Shown here: piece after piece, positions 54,451 to 62,829 of the stretch
Layout of the letters: each line of letters begins with the position of its first letter
Numbering within the stretch: the first letter of the stretch is position 1
NCBI RefSeq assembly: GCF_002795865.1
Contig: NZ_CP024920.1
Coordinates: forward strand, 1,151,001-1,215,000
From: Qipengyuania seohaensis
Lineage (GTDB): Bacteria > Pseudomonadota > Alphaproteobacteria > Sphingomonadales > Sphingomonadaceae
Direction of reading: 5' to 3'
Length of the DNA stretch: 64,000 bases
The notes under the pieces: model-generated
Told to the model about the DNA's origin: nothing
What the model saw: only the letters and a program-made list of their open reading frames with translations
The model's database searches: none
Position numbers and translations under genes: made by a program

Positions 54451-56094
54451 TTACCAGCCGAAGATGATGCCGACACGGCCACCGACCTTGCCGTTCTTGT
54501 TCAGGCCGCCGCCGATACCGGCAGTGATCGCAACCTTGTCGCTGACACGGATGCCGGCGTTGGCTGCGATTGCATTGGCACCTTCGTAGAAGCCGCCTGC
54601 AACCGACAGGTTGAAACGCGTGTCGGGCAGGAAGCCCATGCCGCCCAGCGCGATCGCGGTAGCGGTCGAGCTGGAGATACGGTCATCAAGCTGGTCGATG
54701 CGTGCTTCGACGAGACCGACGCGACCACCAAGACCGTCGATCTGCGTCTGCAGAGCGGCGTCGCCAGCGATACGGGCGTTTTCTTCTGCAGTCAGCTGAT
54801 CGAGCAACTGGGCGTCGGCAGCGGCACGCGCTTCCGATTCAGCGACGATCGCATCGGCGTTCGCGGTGATGCGCGTGTCGTATTCGACCAGCGTTTCTTC
54901 GACGACCGTGATGCGAGCCGAGTTGTCGGCGATGTTCGCAGCATTGGTCGCGATGTCGGCGGTGTTGGTCGTGATACGCTCTTCGTGATCGACCAGAGCA
55001 GCGATGACTTCGACTTCGCTGTTCGTCTCATCAGCGCGCGGGTCGCCGAGAAGAGCCTGCGAAGCAGCAGCGATCGCAGCGTTCTGATTTTCGGCAGCCG
55101 GGACGAGAACGTCCTGAGCACGTGCGTAGGTGTTGGTCGCATCATCGAGAGCATCGAACTGTGCCTGCTCCACAACAGCCTGGTCGGCAGCTGCGGTCGC
55201 GTCGTTGCTGAGCGTGTTGAGGCCCGAAGCGTCGGCAGTGTAGCCAGCGTCGGTGATGGCGTCGACGAAGTCAGTGTTCGAAGCGAGCGAGGTGTCGAGT
55301 GCCGTGAGGGCATCCGAGAAGTCGTCGCTTGCAACTACAGTCGCGTCGGCTGCGGCATTGAACGCGGTCTGTGCGGCGGTCAGGTCTGCAGCGGCATCGT
55401 TGGCAACCGCCAGCGCGTCAGCACGGTCTGCCTCGGCAGCATCCAGAGCGAGCTGTGCGTCGGCGCGATCGGCCAGAGCGTCGTTCAGAGCTGCGAGGTT
55501 CGCAGTGGTCTGGTTGGCGTCATAGTTTGCCTGCGCGGTGTCGACAGCATCCTGCGCGTCCGACAGATCGGTCTGCGCAGCGCCGAGAGCGACGTTGGCG
55601 TCGGTCAGGTCGTCAGCAGCCGCATCGAATGCAGTCTGCGCATCGGTCTGGGCGGCCAGAGCTTCCGCTTCGGCAGCCTGAGCGGCTTCGAGTGCAGCTT
55701 CGGTCGTAGCAACATCTTCGAAAGCGGCGAGGTTGTCGTCGGTCAGCGTGGCTTCGACTGCAGTCTGATCTGCTGCAAGCGTATCTGCCGCATCGTTCGC
55801 AGCATCGAGTTCTGCCTGCGCAGTTTCGACTTCGGCGTCGGTCGGAGCGGTCTGTTCGATCTTGCTATCGAGATTGTCGTAGGCTCCGTCGTTGATACCC
55901 GCATAGCCATAGCTACTTGCGAGATAATCTTGGTCGCCCGGCTCGAAGCAGGAAACATTGCCCGATGCATCACGGAAGCAAGTTTCGTCCGAAGCCTGTG
56001 CCGCCGCGGGCGAAGCAACAAGAAGCGCGCCCCCTGCGACGCTGGTCATCAGGCCGGCAACAGCTGCACGACCCGCAATATTCATAGTACGCAT
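54451..56094 (-). CDS. Trimeric autotransporter adhesin (YadA-like), lysine-free passenger
   Basis: 547 residues from ATG 56094 (GAGGGG upstream). The signal peptide ends about AAAQA, then a short region with two Cys (DETCFRDASGNVSCFEPG). A very acidic Ala/Asp/Thr-rich coiled coil of about 350 residues and a YadA-like stalk (TTNTADIATNAANIADNSAR) follow. The C-terminal anchor has RIDQLDDRISSSTATAIALG and GGLNKNGKVGGRVGIIFGW, the YadA beta-barrel end. After an early Lys near residue 77 the passenger contains no Lys or Trp until the barrel. It is divergent from the MarR-like gene. Confidence 0.9.
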   Translation of the reverse strand: MRTMNIAGRAAVAGLMTSVAGGALLVASPAAAQASDETCFRDASGNVSCFEPGDQDYLASSYGYAGINDGAYDNLDSKIEQTAPTDAEVETAQAELDAANDAADTLAADQTAVEATLTDDNLAAFEDVATTEAALEAAQAAEAEALAAQTDAQTAFDAAADDLTDANVALGAAQTDLSDAQDAVDTAQANYDANQTTANLAALNDALADRADAQLALDAAEADRADALAVANDAAADLTAAQTAFNAAADATVVASDDFSDALTALDTSLASNTDFVDAITDAGYTADASGLNTLSNDATAAADQAVVEQAQFDALDDATNTYARAQDVLVPAAENQNAAIAAASQALLGDPRADETNSEVEVIAALVDHEERITTNTADIATNAANIADNSARITVVEETLVEYDTRITANADAIVAESEARAAADAQLLDQLTAEENARIAGDAALQTQIDGLGGRVGLVEARIDQLDDRISSSTATAIALGGMGFLPDTRFNLSVAGGFYEGANAIAANAGIRVSDKVAITAGIGGGLNKNGKVGGRVGIIFGW

Positions 56095-56215
56095 AAAGTA
56101 ACCCCTCAAAAGGTATTTAACATTTATCAAACCAGGCGATCCGAGGACCCAGTTGACGTGGAGCTACGCGATTTGTAGGGGCATTCATAACGCTTTTGAG
56201 GTCTTATATTATATA

Positions 56216-56232
56216 TACAAGATACACTTGTA
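56216..56232. promoter_or_regulatory. Palindrome in the adhesin/MarR divergent region
   Basis: TACAAG (56216-56221) and CTTGTA (56227-56232) form a perfect 6-bp inverted repeat with a 5-nt centre, inside the most AT-rich part of the window. Read leftwards, a TATAAT-like hexamer follows directly, so the palindrome would cover the -35 side of an adhesin promoter. It suits a dimeric MarR-type repressor. Confidence 0.6.
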
Positions 56233-56323
56233 GGCGTTTTATTCATATAATACTTGTTGTACATAATGGTTGGCATCTCGCAGTTCTGCGAATGCTTGGG
56301 GGTCATGAATAGTTTCTAGGCGA

Positions 56324-56650
56324 GTGGCGGCTTTACTGTCGCGAATCGCGACAGGCGGGCAAGTGCAGAAATTTTTAGAGAATTTTTCGAACGAGTTCGG
56401 TCGTTCGGGGGTCGAGGTTTTCACTATTGAGGGCAGGATTATTATCCATCTTCTCAATAATGGCAGCTCGCGCATCAAGGAACTGTTGCACGCCTCCGGC
56501 TCCTCGTATCGCGGATTCTACCTTGCGATCGAACGGCTCAAGGCCAAAGGTGTAGTGACCGCCGACATCGACCCGAACGACCGACGGGCGCGCCTGATCC
56601 GGCTCAATGAAATCCCCGAACAACTCGGCTTGATGGAGGTTCAGTGCTGA
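56324..56650 (+). CDS. MarR-like winged-helix regulator
   Basis: 108 residues with a GTG start (another GTG 13 codons on is possible). The winged helix: a segment EGRIIIHLLNNGSSRIKELL, then HASGSSYRGFYLAIERLKAK (recognition helix) and a wing GVVTADIDPNDRRARLIRLN. This matches MarR-type domains, though the outer dimerisation helices are short. It is divergent from the adhesin gene with an AT-rich 229-bp gap, so control of the adhesin is the natural inference. Confidence 0.75.
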   Translation: MAALLSRIATGGQVQKFLENFSNEFGRSGVEVFTIEGRIIIHLLNNGSSRIKELLHASGSSYRGFYLAIERLKAKGVVTADIDPNDRRARLIRLNEIPEQLGLMEVQC

Positions 56651-56713
56651 TCGCGCAGGAATACACTCAATCGATCAACGCCCTGGATTAACCGGGCGCC
56701 GGTTCTGCCGGTA

Positions 56714-57730
56714 TCACCTGCGCGACAAAGCCTCTTCGCTCTGCGCCATGAGCTTGTCGATGATGTCCGCGACAGGCTCTTCCGCCTTCAGCATTCCGAC
56801 CGACTGGCCCGCCATAAGGCTTCCGTTCTCCACGTCGCCATCGATGACCGCACGGCGCAGCGCACCGGCCCAGTAATGTTCGATCTGCAGTTGTGCTTCT
56901 TCCATCGCGATTTCTTCGCGATCAAGTGTGCCGGCGACTTCCCGCTGCTTGGCAGTAAATTCTTCGGTGCCCTTGTTCTTCAGCGCTCTCACCGGGATGA
57001 CCGGCAAGCGTGCGTCGACCTGGACACTCGCCACGGCGTCACGCGCATTGGCGCGGAAGAAAGCCTTCTTGAAATTGGGATGAGCGATGCTTTCGCTGGC
57101 ACAGGCGAAGCGAGTGCCGAGCTGGACGCCGGCCGCACCCATTTCGAGATATCCCGCAATCGCCTGGCCCCGGCCGATGCCGCCTGCCACGAAAATGATG
57201 TGCTCTTCGGCCAGTTCCGGCAGCATTTCCTGCGCCAGTACGCTGGTCGATACCGGACCAATATGGCCACCCGCTTCCATGCCCTCGATCACGAGCGCGT
57301 CCGCGCCCGAGCGCAGGAGCTTCTTCGCCAACGCCAGCGTCGGCGCGAAACAGATCACCTTGGCGGGGTTGGCGCCGCCCTTGATCGCTTCCACGCTGCC
57401 CTTGGGCGGAATGCCACCGGCCAGCACGACATGGCTGACCCCCGCCTTGTCGCACACTTCGATCAGGTCGAAGAGTTGCGGGTGCATGGTGATGAGGTTC
57501 ACGCCGAACGGCTTCTCGGTCAGCTTTTGCGTCTCGGCAATCTCGGTTTCGAGCAATTCGGGCGTCATCGCACCGCATGCAATAACGCCGAAGCCACCGG
57601 CGTTCGATATGGCGGAAACGAGGTTCCGCTCCGACACCCAGCTCATAGCGCCGCACAGGATGGCGGTTTCGGATCCGAGGAAGTCGGCGCCGCGCTGCAT
57701 CAGGCGGTCGGTCTTGGGATGGCTAGTCAT
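56714..57730 (-). CDS. Nitronate monooxygenase family flavoprotein (NPD/FabK-like)
   Basis: 338 residues. A TIM barrel with AILCGAMSWVSERNLVSAIS, SNAGGFGVIACGAM, VIEGMEAGGHIGPVSTSVLA and VAGGIGRGQAIAGYLEMGAA, the FMN-binding pattern of 2-nitropropane dioxygenase/FabK. These flavoenzymes oxidise nitronates or reduce enoyl-ACP; the class cannot be split confidently here. It is followed by the LytTR gene upstream, both leftward, separated by 39 bp. Confidence 0.88.
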   Translation of the reverse strand: MTSHPKTDRLMQRGADFLGSETAILCGAMSWVSERNLVSAISNAGGFGVIACGAMTPELLETEIAETQKLTEKPFGVNLITMHPQLFDLIEVCDKAGVSHVVLAGGIPPKGSVEAIKGGANPAKVICFAPTLALAKKLLRSGADALVIEGMEAGGHIGPVSTSVLAQEMLPELAEEHIIFVAGGIGRGQAIAGYLEMGAAGVQLGTRFACASESIAHPNFKKAFFRANARDAVASVQVDARLPVIPVRALKNKGTEEFTAKQREVAGTLDREEIAMEEAQLQIEHYWAGALRRAVIDGDVENGSLMAGQSVGMLKAEEPVADIIDKLMAQSEEALSRR

Positions 57731-57769
57731 ATGGCGCGCTTAGGGCCGCGCGAACGCTACGGCAAGCGG

Positions 57770-58561
57770 CTACAGCCAGCCGGCTGCCTTGAGATCGTTT
57801 GCGCGGTTACGCGACACCGGTGCTTCGAGCCCGCTGCTGAGCACCAGCCGGAGGTTGCGCCCATCACGCTTGACCTCCTCCACGGCATCACGGGCAACCC
57901 ACCAGCTGCGATGTGTCTGCAGGCCTTCGATCTCGTCCAGTTCTGTTATGGCATCGCCCAGACGCATGAGGACCAGTTCGCTGCCAAGACCAGTATGCGC
58001 GCGGACGTAGTGGTCCTCCATTTCCAACGCGAGCAGGTCGGTCCCCAGGTGGACCGGCAAGCGGTCGAAGAAGCGCGAAGGTCCAGTCTCCGGCGCTGGC
58101 GCTGCAGCCACCGGGACTGGCGGCGACGGCGCACCTCCAGTGCCTCGCTGGCCAAGAGTAAAGAGGGCGGTGATCATTCCTCCTACGACGGTTACGTAGA
58201 AATAATGCGCCATGGCTGCGGAGAGTGAAGGCACGCGTATGGTACCGGGTAGCTGGGGCAGCACCCATACGAGTACCGACATGAAAGCGGAGGCGAGCAA
58301 GACCCCTGCGATCCGCAAGGCCCAGACAGGCAGCGCCAGCGCCGGTGCGATCCGCTGCGCGACGCCGTCAATGGGGGCATAGAGCGCATAACCGACATAA
58401 GCGAAGCCGACCCAGACAATGAGACGCAGCGCCAACGGCTCGCGGAAGCTTCCAAACGGTCCGATCAAGGCAAGAACGACGCCAATGGCGCCCATTGCGG
58501 CGAGATCGATCAGAAGCTTACGCAGGCGCGCTTGACGCTCAGTGAGTTCAGCGTGTGCCAT
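57770..58561 (-). CDS. Membrane-bound LytTR family transcriptional regulator
   Basis: 263 residues from ATG 58561. Four membrane helices (about 18-37, 46-66, 75-100, 117-140) are followed by a linker rich in Pro/Ala and a C-terminal LytTR DNA-binding domain (about 160-260) with TDLLALEMEDHYVRAHTGLG and LQTHRSWWVARDAVEEVKRD. LytTR domains bind direct repeats, typically near CGTT. It is divergent from DUF2306; the shared region has striking inverted repeats. Confidence 0.9.
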   Translation of the reverse strand: MAHAELTERQARLRKLLIDLAAMGAIGVVLALIGPFGSFREPLALRLIVWVGFAYVGYALYAPIDGVAQRIAPALALPVWALRIAGVLLASAFMSVLVWVLPQLPGTIRVPSLSAAMAHYFYVTVVGGMITALFTLGQRGTGGAPSPPVPVAAAPAPETGPSRFFDRLPVHLGTDLLALEMEDHYVRAHTGLGSELVLMRLGDAITELDEIEGLQTHRSWWVARDAVEEVKRDGRNLRLVLSSGLEAPVSRNRANDLKAAGWL

Positions 58562-58719
58562 TGCGCGCCAGATTACTGCCCATTCGCGTTTCGTAAAGTG
58601 GCAAAGCCCCGTAAATCCGCGCATTTCACGAAACGCCTTGCCACTTCGCGCAAGCGCAGTTGCGGGCGAATGGGCACGCGGCATTCTCGGCATCGAGCAG
58701 TGACAAACGGAGACTTTCG
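58562..58719. promoter_or_regulatory. Divergent LytTR/DUF2306 intergenic region with interleaved inverted repeats
   Basis: Three perfect inverted repeat pairs: TGCCCATTCGC (58577-58587) with GCGAATGGGCA (58666-58676); GCGTTTCGT (58586-58594) with ACGAAACGC (58628-58636); AAGTGGCAA (58596-58604) with TTGCCACTT (58638-58646). The inner pairs are offset by exactly 10 bp on both sides. An operator array for the adjacent LytTR protein is inferred; a folded leader RNA is the alternative. Confidence 0.7.
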
Positions 58720-59247
58720 ATGACCGCCCATTTCGCCAACTCGCAATCCAAACCAGCTGGCTTCGACCTCGACCAGATGACCCGCCGGATGGTGGTGGCA
58801 ATTGGCGGCGCAATGACCGCGATCTGCCTCTACGCCATCGGGCGTGCTCTGCTGGGGATGACGCCGGACCTGCCGCATCTCAAGAACATCGCACTGGTCA
58901 TCCATATCACGACAGTCATTCCTTGCCTTCCGCTCGGAATGTACCTGCTGTTGGCGCGCAAGGGTACAGCGCGGCACAAGCAGCTCGGTAAGATGTGGGT
59001 AGCGCTTATGGTCATCACCGCGACGTCCACGATCTTCCTCTACGAGGATTTCCGCTTCTCGTGGATCCACATCTTCGTGCCGATCACATACCGCGCAGCG
59101 TGGTTGATCGTCAGCACGGCGCGCAAGGGCGACATCGTCCGCCATCGCAAGGAGATTATCGGCCTCTTCTTCGGCGCGCTGATGATTCCTGGTATCGCCG
59201 CTGTCGCGATCCCCGACCGTCTGATGAATGTAATGATTTTCGGCTAG
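58720..59247 (+). CDS. DUF2306-like membrane protein
   Basis: 175 residues with about four to five helices: AIGGAMTAICLYAIGRALLG, a segment ending PLGMYLLLARKG, WVALMVITATSTIFLYEDF and RHRKEIIGLFFGALMIPGIA. The HKQLGKMW and RHRKE blocks are typical of DUF2306 proteins. The function is unknown. Start ATG 58720 follows a GGAG. The stop shares CTAG with the convergent purT stop. It is divergent from the LytTR regulator, its probable controller. Confidence 0.8.
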   Translation: MTAHFANSQSKPAGFDLDQMTRRMVVAIGGAMTAICLYAIGRALLGMTPDLPHLKNIALVIHITTVIPCLPLGMYLLLARKGTARHKQLGKMWVALMVITATSTIFLYEDFRFSWIHIFVPITYRAAWLIVSTARKGDIVRHRKEIIGLFFGALMIPGIAAVAIPDRLMNVMIFG

Positions 59248-60407
59248 TCGCCGTAGACGATGCGGACCTTGTGGGCAGCGTCGCGGGCCTTGCGGCGGGC
59301 TTCCTCGGTGTCGCCCGCGGTCGCAAGCGCCACGCCCATGCGGCGGTATGGACGGCTCGTAGGCTTGGCGAAAATGCGCAGGTCCGTGCCGTCTTCGGCC
59401 AAGGCGTCCGCCAGCCCTTCGTAGGACAGGTGCTCGCTATCCTTGTCCGCCAGGATTACCGCGCTGGCCGACGGGCGAGCGCGCAAGGCAGCGGGCACCG
59501 GCAATCCCATAATGGCCCGTGCGTGGAGGTCGAACTCTGTCAGGTTCTGGCTGACCAGGGTCACCATTCCCGTGTCATGCGGACGGGGACTGAGTTCGGA
59601 GAAGATCACTTCCTCGCCCTTAACGAAGAACTCCACCCCGAACAGGCCGTTACCACCCAGCTCGTCGACCACGGTGCGCGCCATGTCCTGAGCCTTGGCG
59701 ATTGCCGCGTCGCTCATCGGCGTGGGTTGCCAGCTCTCCTGGTAATCCCCGCGCTCTTGCCGGTGGCCGATCGGCGGGCAGAAGCTCACGCCATCCTTGT
59801 GACGGATGGTCAGGAGAGTGATCTCGTAATCAAAGTCGACGAACTGCTCGACGATAACGCGGCTGCGGTCGCCGCGCATATTGGCGCAGGCGTAATCCCA
59901 GGCCGGCTCGAGCCCATCGTCGTCGCGGACCGTGCTCTGGCCCTTGCCGGATGACGACATCACCGGCTTGATGACACAGGGAAAGCCCGTGTGCCTTGCC
60001 GCTGCGCGCACCTCGTCGAGGTTCTTCGCATAGCGGTATTTCGAGGTCACGAGACCGAGATCGTGCGCCGCGAGGTCGCGGATCGCATCGCGGTTCATGG
60101 TCAGCTGCGCCGCCCTTGCCGAGGGAACGACGTTGAAACCCTCTTCCTCAAGTTCGGCAAGGACCGAAGTGCGAATGGCCTCGATCTCGGGGACGATGTA
60201 ATCCGGCCGGTGCCTCTCGGCCGCGTCGCGCAGCTTCTCGCCATCGAGCATCGAGAAGACCTCGCGCGCATCTGCCAGTTGCATCGCGGGTGCATCGTCA
60301 TAGGCATCGCAGGCCACGACATAGGCCCCGAGGCGCTTGGCGGAGATGACGAATTCACGGCCCAGTTCCCCGGAGCCGAGAAGGAGGATCTTTGCGGTAT
60401 GGCTCAT
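59244..60407 (-). CDS. purT: Formate-dependent phosphoribosylglycinamide formyltransferase
   Basis: 387 residues from ATG 60407. An ATP-grasp enzyme: ILLLGSGELGREFVISAKRL, FPCVIKPVMSSSGKGQSTVR, VEQFVDFDYEITLLT and RPHDTGMVTLVSQNLTEFDL, the PurT signature. It makes N-formylglycinamide ribonucleotide from formate and ATP. The longer upstream frame has no start signal. It is 8 bp downstream of a small membrane protein gene and converges with DUF2306. Confidence 0.97.
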   Translation of the reverse strand: MSHTAKILLLGSGELGREFVISAKRLGAYVVACDAYDDAPAMQLADAREVFSMLDGEKLRDAAERHRPDYIVPEIEAIRTSVLAELEEEGFNVVPSARAAQLTMNRDAIRDLAAHDLGLVTSKYRYAKNLDEVRAAARHTGFPCVIKPVMSSSGKGQSTVRDDDGLEPAWDYACANMRGDRSRVIVEQFVDFDYEITLLTIRHKDGVSFCPPIGHRQERGDYQESWQPTPMSDAAIAKAQDMARTVVDELGGNGLFGVEFFVKGEEVIFSELSPRPHDTGMVTLVSQNLTEFDLHARAIMGLPVPAALRARPSASAVILADKDSEHLSYEGLADALAEDGTDLRIFAKPTSRPYRRMGVALATAGDTEEARRKARDAAHKVRIVYGD

Positions 60408-60414
60408 TTCACAG

Positions 60415-60690
60415 TCACCTGTTGCGGCGCCCTCCCCCACCGGGCCAGCGCGAATTACGGCGCAGTTGGTAATGGAAGACGAGCGCGGTGACAAAGGCCG
60501 CGACGAACATGAGAATGGCGGCCACGCCGATCTCTTCCATCACCTCCCGATTGCTCGCTTCCGCATACTCCCCGCCTCGAAACCGGAGCAGGACAGCAAT
60601 CACTCCCGCTCCGCAAAACACCGCATAGGCCCGCCAGGTGCTTCGGACGATGGCGCTCCAACCGTCAGCTACCTTGCGGAATCTGCTCAC
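60415..60690 (-). CDS. Small membrane protein of unknown function
   Basis: 91 residues from a GTG at 60690 that overlaps the lysC stop (GTGA). Two membrane helices, about 20-36 (AVFCGAGVIAVLLRF) and 53-72 (IGVAAILMFVAAFVTALVFH), with an acidic segment between and a Gly/Arg-rich end. I do not recognise the family. The coupling to lysC and closeness to purT suggest a shared transcript. Confidence 0.7.
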   Translation of the reverse strand: MSRFRKVADGWSAIVRSTWRAYAVFCGAGVIAVLLRFRGGEYAEASNREVMEEIGVAAILMFVAAFVTALVFHYQLRRNSRWPGGGGRRNR

Positions 60691-61967
60691 GCAGCCTCGT
60701 CGTTGGCATCCAGACCATAGGCGGTGTGCAGCACGCGCACGGCCAGTTCGGTCTCGTCTTCATCGATAAGCACGCTGACCTTGATCTCCGAAGTCGTGAT
60801 CGCCTGGATGTTGATCCCGCGATCCGCGAGCGCCTTGAACATGGTGCTGGCGACGCCGGCGTGGCTTTTCATCCCTACACCCACGACGCTGATCTTGGCG
60901 ATCTTGCTGTCGGTGATGAGCCGGTTGAACCCGATGTCATCGCGCTTGTCTTCCAGCAGCGCCTGAGCCCTTGCAAGGTCGGCCTGCGGGACGGTGAAAG
61001 TCACGTCGGTCTCACCCTTGTCGCGGCCCACGTTCTGGATGATCATGTCGACATTGATCGCCGCCTTGGCCAGCGGATCGAAGATATGCGCCACCGCGCC
61101 CGGCTTGTCGGGAACGCGGGTGAGGATGATCTTGGCCTCGTTCTTGTCATGCGCGATGCCGGTTACGTGCTGGCGTTCCATTTCGCCCTTCTCCACCAAG
61201 ATATTCATTTCCTCTTCCGACACGATCATCGTGCCGGGGAGTTCGTCTGCCGGGATGGCGTCGTCGCCCACGAAGCTGGAGAGGACCTGCACGCGCACGC
61301 CCTCCTTCATCGCCAGGCCGACGCTGCGGGTCTGGAGGACCTTGGCCCCCACGCTCGCCAGCTCGAGCATTTCTTCATAGGTCACGGCCTTGAGCTTGCG
61401 AGCCTTGGCCACGATCCTCGGATCGGTCGTGTAGACGCCGTCGACATCGGTATAGATATCGCACCGGTCAGCCTGGACTGCAGCGGCGATCGCGACTGCG
61501 CTGGTGTCCGATCCGCCGCGGCCCATGGTCGTGATACGGCCGTCTTCCGAAACCCCCTGGAAACCCGGGATGACGGCAATCTGTCCGGCTTCCATCGCCG
61601 AAGTGAGAGCTTCGCCATCGATCGCTTCAACCCTCGCCTTCGCATGCGCTTCGATGGTGCGGACCGGAAGCTGCCAGCCGAGCCAGCTGCGGGCGTCGCA
61701 GCCGAGCGATTGCAGGGTGAGAGCGAGCAGTCCGCTCGTCACCTGTTCGCCGCTGGCAACGACGACGTCGTATTCGGCAGGGTCGTAGAGGGGGTTCGCT
61801 TCACGGCAGAAGTTGACGAGACGGTCGGTCTCGCCCGCCATCGCGCTGACGACCACGGCGACCTGGTTGCCACCGGCAGCCTGTTTGCGCACGAGGTTGG
61901 CGACGCGCCTGATGCGCTCCGTCCCCGCCATCGAGGTGCCGCCGAATTTCATCACGATACGGGCCAA
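60687..61967 (-). CDS. lysC: Aspartate kinase
   Basis: 426 residues with a TTG start at 61967 (GGAGAG 8 nt upstream), giving MARIVMKFGGTSMAG. Kinase motifs: VMKFGGTSMAG, FQGVSEDGRITTMGRGGSDT and DVDGVYTTDPRIV; then two ACT domains (about 265 onward) with SVVGVGMKSHAGVASTMFKA. This is the feedback-regulated class. It phosphorylates aspartate for lysine, threonine and methionine synthesis. It is divergent from ubiG with 53 bp between starts. Confidence 0.96.
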   Translation of the reverse strand: MARIVMKFGGTSMAGTERIRRVANLVRKQAAGGNQVAVVVSAMAGETDRLVNFCREANPLYDPAEYDVVVASGEQVTSGLLALTLQSLGCDARSWLGWQLPVRTIEAHAKARVEAIDGEALTSAMEAGQIAVIPGFQGVSEDGRITTMGRGGSDTSAVAIAAAVQADRCDIYTDVDGVYTTDPRIVAKARKLKAVTYEEMLELASVGAKVLQTRSVGLAMKEGVRVQVLSSFVGDDAIPADELPGTMIVSEEEMNILVEKGEMERQHVTGIAHDKNEAKIILTRVPDKPGAVAHIFDPLAKAAINVDMIIQNVGRDKGETDVTFTVPQADLARAQALLEDKRDDIGFNRLITDSKIAKISVVGVGMKSHAGVASTMFKALADRGINIQAITTSEIKVSVLIDEDETELAVRVLHTAYGLDANDEAA

Positions 61968-62020
61968 GCGGATGTCTCTCCGTGCTGGAATGCGTGGGCT
62001 ATGGCTGCTAGCCACCCCTC

Positions 62021-62779
62021 ATGAGTGATGCAACAACCGACACGCCAAGCAATACTTCAGGCGCCCAAACGATCCGGCCCGAAGAGGCCGCACATTTCGG
62101 CAGACTGGCTCGGGACTGGTGGGACCCGAAGGGCTCGTCGGCCATGCTGCACAAGCTCAACCCTGTGCGCCTCCAATTCCTGCGCGATGCGATCGACGTC
62201 CACTGGGCCGGCGATATCCGCAATGCGAGTCCGCTCGCCGGCAAGAGCGCCCTCGACGTCGGCTGCGGCGCAGGCCTGCTGTGCGAACCGCTGGCGCGCA
62301 TGGGAGCGCAGGTTACGGGCGTAGATGCGGCGCCCGAGAACGTTGCTGCGGCCAGCGTTCATGCCGAGGGCGTGGGCCTCGACATACGGTATATGGCGGG
62401 CGAGATCGGATCGCTCGATATTGGAAAATTCGACCTCGTCACCGCAATGGAAGTGATCGAGCATGTGGCCGACAAGGCCGCGTTCGTGCGCGAGCTGGCA
62501 GCGCGCCTTTCCGACGACGGCCTCATGGTCCTCTCCACTCCCAACCGCACCTCCCAATCGCGCCTGTTGATGATCGGCGCGGCAGAGGGTCTGGGCATGA
62601 TCCCCAGGGGCACCCACCACTGGGACGACTTCATCACGCCCGATGAGCTGCGCGACCTATTGTCCGAGGCGAGTCTTTCCATGGGCGAGCCGCGCGGGAT
62701 CGGGTTTTCCCCGATGAAAGGCCTCCACCTCAGCGACGACACGGCGCTCAATTACATCGTCACCGCACGCAAGGCCTGA
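62021..62779 (+). CDS. ubiG: Ubiquinone biosynthesis O-methyltransferase
   Basis: 252 residues. SAM-binding SALDVGCGAGLLCEPLARMG, EAAHFGRLARDWWDPKGSSA near the start and HHWDDFITPDEL, the UbiG pattern. It carries out the two O-methylations of ubiquinone synthesis. A membrane-contact segment (IPRGTHHW) is present. Divergent from lysC, as commonly seen in sphingomonads. Confidence 0.96.
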   Translation: MSDATTDTPSNTSGAQTIRPEEAAHFGRLARDWWDPKGSSAMLHKLNPVRLQFLRDAIDVHWAGDIRNASPLAGKSALDVGCGAGLLCEPLARMGAQVTGVDAAPENVAAASVHAEGVGLDIRYMAGEIGSLDIGKFDLVTAMEVIEHVADKAAFVRELAARLSDDGLMVLSTPNRTSQSRLLMIGAAEGLGMIPRGTHHWDDFITPDELRDLLSEASLSMGEPRGIGFSPMKGLHLSDDTALNYIVTARKA

Positions 62780-62829
62780 GACCCGCCGTTAACCCGATCT
62801 TTAGGATAGGCGGGTAGGCTCGCGTGATC

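Noticed and set aside
54358-56178. A 606-codon open frame on the plus strand opposite the adhesin gene
   Set aside because: The composition (Ser/Arg/Val/Gly repeats) mirrors the Ala/Asp-rich adhesin codons read backwards, and it lacks domains; the adhesin has signal peptide, YadA anchor and terminator.
60726-62024. A 432-codon open frame on the plus strand opposite lysC
   Set aside because: Antisense to aspartate kinase with all motifs in the sense strand.
62781-62815. Inverted repeat ACCCGCC/GGCGGGT after ubiG as a terminator
   Set aside because: The loop is 21 nt and no T run follows, so a terminator call is not supported.
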